From positions 1-64,000 of the forward strand of contig JASANZ010002258.1 in the NCBI GenBank assembly GCA_030849805.1: a stretch of 64,000 nucleotides of DNA, read 5' to 3'. Source of the stretch: Sergeia podlipaevii. Taxonomy: Eukaryota > Euglenozoa > Kinetoplastea > Trypanosomatida > Trypanosomatidae. The translations under genes were made by a program, and so were the position numbers. Each line of letters opens with the position of its first letter. The first letter of the stretch is position 1. The notes under the pieces are model-generated. The model had not been told where the DNA came from. It worked only from the letters and a program-made list of their open reading frames with translations, and searched no databases. Below, piece after piece: positions 58,489 through 64,000 of the stretch.

Positions 58489-59007
58489 TATGCCAATGAT
58501 GAGAAGCTCATGCACTAGCCCGCTTGCATCTACTTTGAAAGAAGAAAAAAAAAGAAGAGAAAGAAAAAAAAAGGGAGATAAAAAAAAGAACTTTAAAAGG
58601 AAAAGAGTTAGTAAATAATGTGTGGTATCAACAGCAAATAGAAACTTTTTATAGTCTCTATTCTGCGGCATCAATGATTAACCAAAGTAAACAGCAAATT
58701 CTCTCCTTTGTGTTTGTTTGTGTGGTATTCCTTCTCGTACAAACCAAGAAAAGAAGCAGAGAAAATAACAAAAATAACTCGTCACATACTCGTCCATCAC
58801 AAAATAAAAAAGATACAACTGCGTCAACAGTAGAAACAAACAGCTCTCGAAAAAAAAAAAAGCAACGAGGACAGAGAACAGCAAAAATACATAAGCACAG
58901 AAGGAAAGGTGTTTTTCACACACGAATACACACAGGAAGAAACCACAGCACTTTTTATTTACTTTGTTTTTCTCCCTTCCTCACTAAGCGCCTCAAGCAG
59001 AGGTCTC
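58489..59007. other. Intergenic spacer, no gene seen
   Basis: Strongly purine-rich on the plus strand at 58540-58610, i.e. pyrimidine tracts for splicing of the carrier gene. Also an A12 run near 58850-58862. No gene. Confidence 0.62.
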
Positions 59008-60915
59008 TTAAGGCTCAGGCAACAAGGTTCGGCACAAGGGGCACTCCATGCGCTCGTCCATCCAGCGAAGCAAGCACGACTTGTGAAACAGGTGGTGGCA
59101 AGGGGTTTGCCAGAGTTCGTCTGTGTCATCCCACCCTTCTTCTAGTGGATTGCGGCAGATGGGGCACAGCGAATTTTCCTGTAGAGGGATCAGCTGAGCC
59201 TGCACCGTGGTCGTGTACACGTGGCGCCACGGCGTCATCCATCGAGGGAGGATATGGCGTTTGTTGATCATACGAAGTGCAATGAATATTGTTGTAAGCA
59301 GCACCAAGCACCGCAAGGCCCAATACGCTATCCGCTTGTCCTCGTCAAGAATCCTCCAGGGAAAGGAAGGAGCCATGAACGTGTCAGACTCCGCCACTAT
59401 GGCGAGTGGGAGAAACAGCAAAGAGGCGCCGCCTATCAAAAGTGGGACGGTAAGGCCAGTAACGCCGTCAATAACAAAGATGGAGTGCAACGCCTGCGGG
59501 AGCCACAAGGTGAGTGCTGCTGTCATCAATACCCACCCCGACGTAGCGTACTCTCCCAAGAAGGAAGTTTCGCCTCCGCACCATATGCAAAGGTATATAA
59601 TAACGATAGTGCGCATGCGAGTACCCGCAGAGACGGCCTGGTCCGTGCCCTGCAGCTGCTCGTTCTCTAGAAGTGTGACCGCAAAGCAGGTCGCAACTAG
59701 TCCAAAGAAAAGCAGTGAGGTGAGCACCATTACGTTTCGGTTAAGAGGATAAGCACGTGCGCCAAGAAACACGATAATGGTGTAATCCACGTAGGCCCAG
59801 AAGAGAAGGAACAGCAGCTGGCCGATGCTGACGTGTAGCGAGCGACTGCGTGAGTTGCGGGTCCACAATATTTGGCTAGTAATACCAATCGTAAAAGGAA
59901 CGCCAAGCAGTACAATACCGACCAGCAGAAACAGATTGCAGGACACGAGGAAAGCATTGTATCCCTCCATGCCCGAAGTAAACAGGTCAGGTAACACTAT
60001 CGCGTCTCCACAGGTTGAAATCATCTCTGGACTTCCTTTGCCATCACCAACGGGAGAATGCAACAACCAAAAGCACTGCCAAGCAGCAAACACGGGGCCC
60101 TTCACAGCTGGAGCACTAGAACTCTCGTCAGACGATTTCTTTTTGTTGCTTCCCTGCGATCTAGCGTCCATCTGGTGCGCGTGCACGGCCGCAAAGAGTT
60201 CTACCGCCTCGCTACTGTTGAGAGCCGCGTTGCTGTATTTGGCTACTAGTACCGCCTCCCGCCCATTAGGATCAGCCTCAAACATCGCCAGGAGGTCCCT
60301 CGATGCGCTTGCTGCATACCCAAACGCGTACATTTCTGTACTATGTTCTTCAGGCAGCACCGCTTGAAAGTTGACTTTCGTTGCTTCGGACCAGAATTGC
60401 CTAGACTCCTGCGCTAGCAAGAAAAGGTACATCTTAGACCACCCGGTGTGCTGCTGGGTGTATGTCTTCGCAAATATCGGGAAGATATTAGCGCGCATGC
60501 CATCCGCGCAATCTCGAGAAGACGCAATCGCAGATGCTGGTCTCGACTCCCATATTTCGCAGAAGGCACCATCACTGCGTTTTTTGTTGCCTTGTGGACA
60601 CTTCTCGTTCTCGGGCAGCGTACCAGTCTTGTTCTCTATGAAAGTCAGCTGCGCACCGTCCTTGTTAGACAGACGTGCCCAGCCTGCTCCGTCAGCACCT
60701 CGATGCTTGTGCTTTGCAAGAGTTAAAAAATTTCCAGAGAACTGTGCCCATGGTAACGCTGAAGACATGCCAAAATGCCGCCACCCGCTGCTCTGTGCAG
60801 CCTGTGCCACCTCGTCTCCAATAACCGGAAAATCAGGTGTCAACATACTTAGGCACAAGACGAAAGCCATCATAGTTGCTAGCGTCAAGGCGTAGCCAGC
60901 CGCCGCTCTCATCAT
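59008..60915 (-). CDS. Multi-pass membrane RING-H2 ubiquitin ligase (Tul1/DscA-like)
   Basis: A 635-aa protein from the ATG at 60915. A signal/anchor segment (ALTLATMMAFVLCLSML) is followed by a lumenal domain of about 300 residues, then about seven to eight TM segments (about 325-560). The C-terminal RING-H2 is C584xxC587...C606xH608xxH611xxC614...C625xxC628 (CPIC ... CHHLFHKSC ... CPLC). This order of signal, lumenal domain, TM bundle and C-terminal RING is that of yeast Tul1, fission-yeast Dsc1 and plant FLY proteins, which ubiquitinate membrane proteins in the Golgi/endosome Dsc complex. The RING is complete, so catalytic competence is likely. Confidence 0.9.
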   Translation of the reverse strand: MMRAAAGYALTLATMMAFVLCLSMLTPDFPVIGDEVAQAAQSSGWRHFGMSSALPWAQFSGNFLTLAKHKHRGADGAGWARLSNKDGAQLTFIENKTGTLPENEKCPQGNKKRSDGAFCEIWESRPASAIASSRDCADGMRANIFPIFAKTYTQQHTGWSKMYLFLLAQESRQFWSEATKVNFQAVLPEEHSTEMYAFGYAASASRDLLAMFEADPNGREAVLVAKYSNAALNSSEAVELFAAVHAHQMDARSQGSNKKKSSDESSSAPAVKGPVFAAWQCFWLLHSPVGDGKGSPEMISTCGDAIVLPDLFTSGMEGYNAFLVSCNLFLLVGIVLLGVPFTIGITSQILWTRNSRSRSLHVSIGQLLFLLFWAYVDYTIIVFLGARAYPLNRNVMVLTSLLFFGLVATCFAVTLLENEQLQGTDQAVSAGTRMRTIVIIYLCIWCGGETSFLGEYATSGWVLMTAALTLWLPQALHSIFVIDGVTGLTVPLLIGGASLLFLPLAIVAESDTFMAPSFPWRILDEDKRIAYWALRCLVLLTTIFIALRMINKRHILPRWMTPWRHVYTTTVQAQLIPLQENSLCPICRNPLEEGWDDTDELWQTPCHHLFHKSCLLRWMDERMECPLCRTLLPEP

Positions 60916-61682
60916 CTTGAAGGAGAAATTTTTTTACAAAAAGAATGACAAGACTCAAAATAATTCCTTTTTTTTTGGATGCCACGTTTTTATGTGGCGT
61001 GAAATATACTGATGATAATGACAAAAGTAAAGTGTAAGCACCCTGGGTAGTCGGCTGTTGATCAACAGGGAGGGAAAGGCACTCGCGCACAAACGAAAAG
61101 ACGACAGCAAGATGCTATATGATTGTACTAGAGAATTATGCCAGGCAAAAAAAAAGAAGAAGAAAAAGCAAAACGATCGAAAAGGAGGAGGGAAAGCATA
61201 AATATTAATAAATGCATAAATGGAAATCATTATGACATAAACTGTGTAGACAATAGTCCCCTTGTGTGCTCACACCCACCACAGCTAATGTTCGCAGCAG
61301 AAGAAAAGGAAGACCCCCCCCCCTCCCTATTTCACTACACCACACAACATCATTGTCTGATATCAAATACTTTTTTGTTCTTGATGTCGAGGTTCTCATT
61401 ACATCGCATTCTCTAAGTATATATATGTATAACATGGAAAAGCTCCACTCTCAAAAAGAAAAAGAAGTTCTATGTAGAGTACGCGTACAACATCACCCAC
61501 GCCAAAGGAAAAAAGATAGCCAAGAAGGCAGAAAAAATAATTTTAAAAAAACGAGAACTTTTAGCAAATATCACATCAATTTGTCTCGTTTTCTTTTTTC
61601 TTTCTATCTTTCCTTTTTGTTTCTACTGCTGCTGTTGCACAGCACCATCACCACATCCGTCGCTGTATGAACACGTGTCCTT
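60916..61682. other. Intergenic spacer, no gene seen
   Basis: AT-rich, with pyrimidine patches and a C8 run near 61314-61323. The frames here are low in complexity. Confidence 0.62.
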
Positions 61683-63464
61683 TCAGTCAAAGTACATCCG
61701 GAACTGCTCCATACACTGGCGGGTCACTTCAAGGCCGCGACGCACAAATAAATCGTTGAAGAACTGCACCACGTCACCCTCCACCTGTGCCGAAGGGCGA
61801 TCAAAGCGCCTACCCGCGCCAACTAAGAAGGAGGCCACTGCGTAATGTATAGATGGAGGTTCATCAGCTGCGTTGAGCCTGAAGGACGCCGCCTCCTCGG
61901 CAGGACTGCTAGTGCCGCGGCCCCCAGCTGGAACGGGGAGTAGCCCGAGGACAGCCGTCAAAGTGGCCAGTTCCTCAGCAGTGAGGACGGCCACAAGAGG
62001 CTCCGTGAGATCCACGCGCGCGGTCGGCATCACCTTCGGGTGGTCCGAAAGTGTGGTAGAGTAAATAGCATACCACGCGTCCATCGCGAGCGCCGTCAGT
62101 TCCTCGTGAACACGAAACTCATCCGAATCCTCAAGACTGCCAACTCCACGTCCACTGTCTTGCCCACGTCGAGAAGCATCGTCATGGCCCACTGAACCTG
62201 CATGCTCCGCGTTGCCAATATCAGAGGGGTCTACCGCCTCGTCTCCCGCATCGCAGATAGCGATGAAAGACTCATGCAAAGGGTGCTGTGGGTTACGACG
62301 AGGGTCCCTGGATCTGTCATCCAGATTCATCTCGTCCATGTCAAGGCCTTGCATGTCGAGCGCCTTAGCCTGGCGCTTGTGTGAGGCATTCACATTTAGA
62401 GCAAACTCAAAGTCACGAGCCGTGTTGAAGAGCTCGTAGTCAAGCGCAAGCAGTTGCTTCTGACGTGTCCGATACGCGCGCAGCTGCTCAATGCTGGCTG
62501 CTCCCTTGTTCACCACCTCAGTGCGCATGTTGAACGGAACAGGCACGCGCAGGTTGCTAGGGTTAAGGCTATCCGCTCCAACGCGCACACAGCTACACCA
62601 CAGAAGCCACATGCGTCCCTCATCATCCGTCTTAAAGTACAAGTTGAGACGCGTGATGTGCTTGTGCTCAGTGATGTAGAAGTGCTCCGCGATATCTTTA
62701 CATAGAGCGTCAATTTGCCCCTTCGTCTCATCCGCCACCAGCGTCTCCGAGCTCAAGTAGGCAGCGCCGTCATACGTGGCCACCCGCTCGACAAGCCCTA
62801 TCGTGTGGTCATCTAATCTGTGTGCGTTGGTGCGCTTGTACACCGTGGTCATCAAAGGGGACCAGAGCACCTGCAGCTGGAAGTTGCGTCTACTTGTGCC
62901 CTCTCCTTTCGGCACTACAAACTTCTGCAGTACGCCATCAGGTTTCCTGCGCTGCTGAAACAAAAACGTGTGCAGCGTCTCCGCGGTAAAGAACTCAACA
63001 TACGTGAGCAGTTGGCCCGCGTACATGCCGCTCCGTTTTGCCTTCTTGCTCAGGGCGTCGCTCCACTCATCCTCCACGCGCACAGACGTGTGAAAAAACT
63101 GGGCGACTACATCGCACCCTTTACTGGCTTTGGAGAAGTGGTTATACATTGTTTGTGCGTCTAGTGTCTTGCCTGGACGCTTTGCAAGCTCTCTATTCTC
63201 CGTATCATAGGTATACCACGCACGAGGAAAGTTGTGGTCAAAGACAACCGTGTCAGGCAGGCGAACTGATGATAGCGTATGCTCGCGACCCTTAATGTTC
63301 TTGTGTAGGTACTGATACAGAAGCGGGCAGAGTCCATCATCTTCAATGACGTGGTGCTTCGTCCATTCTTCTGCGTACGCTACAGTGATACCGGACATAG
63401 AGGACTGGTACCCGCTGGCGTACCTGGGCACCTCTGGGGGTATCGGCGTCAACCCACTACTCAT
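61683..63464 (-). CDS. Large conserved-looking orphan protein, function unknown
   Basis: A 593-aa protein from the ATG at 63464 (MSSGLTPIPPEVPRYASG), 46 nt after its splice acceptor. No membrane segment or targeting signal. The first 370 residues look globular: FDHNFPRAWYTYDTENRE, YVEFFTAETLHTFLFQQRRK, FQLQVLWSPLMTTVYKRTN, HITRLNLYFKTDDEGRMWLLW and CSCVRVGAD (an aromatic strand pair that looks like a conserved core). A low-complexity acidic/Gly region (about 385-455) separates a C-terminal helical part (ELTALAMDAWYAIY, VVQFFNDLFVRRGLEVTRQCMEQF). The strongly structured core suggests a conserved protein; cytoskeletal or flagellar proteins of this size are common in kinetoplastids. No family assigned. 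Confidence 0.85.
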   Translation of the reverse strand: MSSGLTPIPPEVPRYASGYQSSMSGITVAYAEEWTKHHVIEDDGLCPLLYQYLHKNIKGREHTLSSVRLPDTVVFDHNFPRAWYTYDTENRELAKRPGKTLDAQTMYNHFSKASKGCDVVAQFFHTSVRVEDEWSDALSKKAKRSGMYAGQLLTYVEFFTAETLHTFLFQQRRKPDGVLQKFVVPKGEGTSRRNFQLQVLWSPLMTTVYKRTNAHRLDDHTIGLVERVATYDGAAYLSSETLVADETKGQIDALCKDIAEHFYITEHKHITRLNLYFKTDDEGRMWLLWCSCVRVGADSLNPSNLRVPVPFNMRTEVVNKGAASIEQLRAYRTRQKQLLALDYELFNTARDFEFALNVNASHKRQAKALDMQGLDMDEMNLDDRSRDPRRNPQHPLHESFIAICDAGDEAVDPSDIGNAEHAGSVGHDDASRRGQDSGRGVGSLEDSDEFRVHEELTALAMDAWYAIYSTTLSDHPKVMPTARVDLTEPLVAVLTAEELATLTAVLGLLPVPAGGRGTSSPAEEAASFRLNAADEPPSIHYAVASFLVGAGRRFDRPSAQVEGDVVQFFNDLFVRRGLEVTRQCMEQFRMYFD

Positions 63465-64000
63465 CCTGCTTTACAATATGTATTCGTGTGTGTATGTGTA
63501 TGTGGCTCTACTTAAAAAAAAAAAATAAGAAAAGCTAGCCGGGTTGTGTCGCGGTATATATACTCTAAATGTGTGGCAAAGGCCAAGTCTTGCAAGGCTG
63601 CAACGAGTTTTATATATATGTGTGGACACTATATGCTTTGCGCACGCACACTCACGTGGATACTACAATTTGTTAAATAGAAACAAAAAAAATAATGAAG
63701 AACAACAAAATGCTTGAGATAAAAGTGCAAACCAGCAGTTGTGCACTTTGAGGAGTCTTTATGTCATTCGCTCAATCTCTGCTTCGCTCACCGAGAAGAA
63801 GATGTATAGAAAAAGCCAGTCAAGAATCACAGCGTTGTATCTGTGTCTTGCTGGTATATACATTTAAAAAAAAAAAATGGTGAGAGTCACAATGACATAA
63901 AAGCATGTGTCCTTGCTAATAATTAACCTGCTTGTGTTGATTAAGATAATTTTCGCTGAGGCAAATGCAAACGCACTCATCATCCAGCATGTAGCACGCA
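63465..64000. other. Spacer to window end, no gene seen
   Basis: AT-rich with an A-run near 63865-63877. Probably the 5' UTR of the 593-aa gene and the 3' UTR of a gene outside the window. Confidence 0.6.
63511..63525 (-). promoter_or_regulatory. Trans-splice site of the 593-aa protein gene
   Basis: Plus-strand A12 (63514-63525) is a T12 tract on the coding strand, followed directly by AAG. The AG at 63512-63511 leaves a 46-nt 5' UTR before the ATG at 63464. One of the cleanest tract-AG-ATG arrangements in the window. Confidence 0.65.

Noticed and set aside
1..64000. tRNA genes, CRISPR arrays, insertion sequences
   Set aside because: No B-box-like GGTTCGAANCC in the spacers, no spaced direct repeats, and no transposase or reverse-transcriptase frame.

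Overview
This window looks like nuclear DNA of a trypanosomatid (kinetoplastid) flagellate. About 32 intronless genes all lie on the minus strand across 64 kb, with no strand switch, as expected of one polycistronic directional gene cluster. Each gene is separated by an A/T-rich spacer whose plus-strand A-runs are pyrimidine tracts on the coding strand, followed by AG: the expected arrangement for spliced-leader trans-splicing. The content fits as well: an alkyl-DHAP synthase ending in a peroxisome/glycosome PTS1 (SHL), a mitochondrial-type lysyl-tRNA synthetase with a C-terminal tail, a B-type cyclin, a Dim1 methylase and many conserved orphan proteins. The genus cannot be fixed from the sequence.

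Transcription runs from high to low coordinates. From 63.5 down to 52.6 kb: a 593-aa orphan, a Tul1/DscA-type membrane RING ligase, a divergent mitochondrial carrier, a VHS plus NZF zinc-finger protein, Dim1, and a small mitochondrial membrane protein. From 51.9 to 37.2 kb: a degenerate metallo-beta-lactamase-like/SAM protein, polynucleotide kinase-phosphatase, a beta-hydroxyacid dehydrogenase, a START protein, a SET methyltransferase, a tail-anchored LRR protein, a YIPF protein and mitochondrial LysRS. From 36.9 to 20.5 kb: ADPS, an LRR protein, a very large LRR-NACHT-WD40 STAND NTPase, a small PIP-box protein, an RGG/Asn-rich protein with a UAP56-binding motif, and a cyclin. From 20 to 5 kb: two orphans, a MATH/coiled-coil protein, a TMEM50 protein, a probable mitochondrial protein, a degenerate cyclophilin, an ABHD-type hydrolase, two tandem diverged two-TM paralogues, and an acidic coiled-coil protein.

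The left end differs. From about 4.0 to 2.4 kb lie the remains of a C2H2 zinc-finger gene, broken by an in-frame TAG, several frame changes and a Cys-to-Arg change in one finger. A type II membrane glycosyltransferase-like gene then runs off the window edge. I saw no tRNA, rRNA, CRISPR or transposon sequence. Several annotated starts are moved inward from the longest open frame, because the longer frames begin at GTG/TTG or run back through the pyrimidine tract and splice acceptor.
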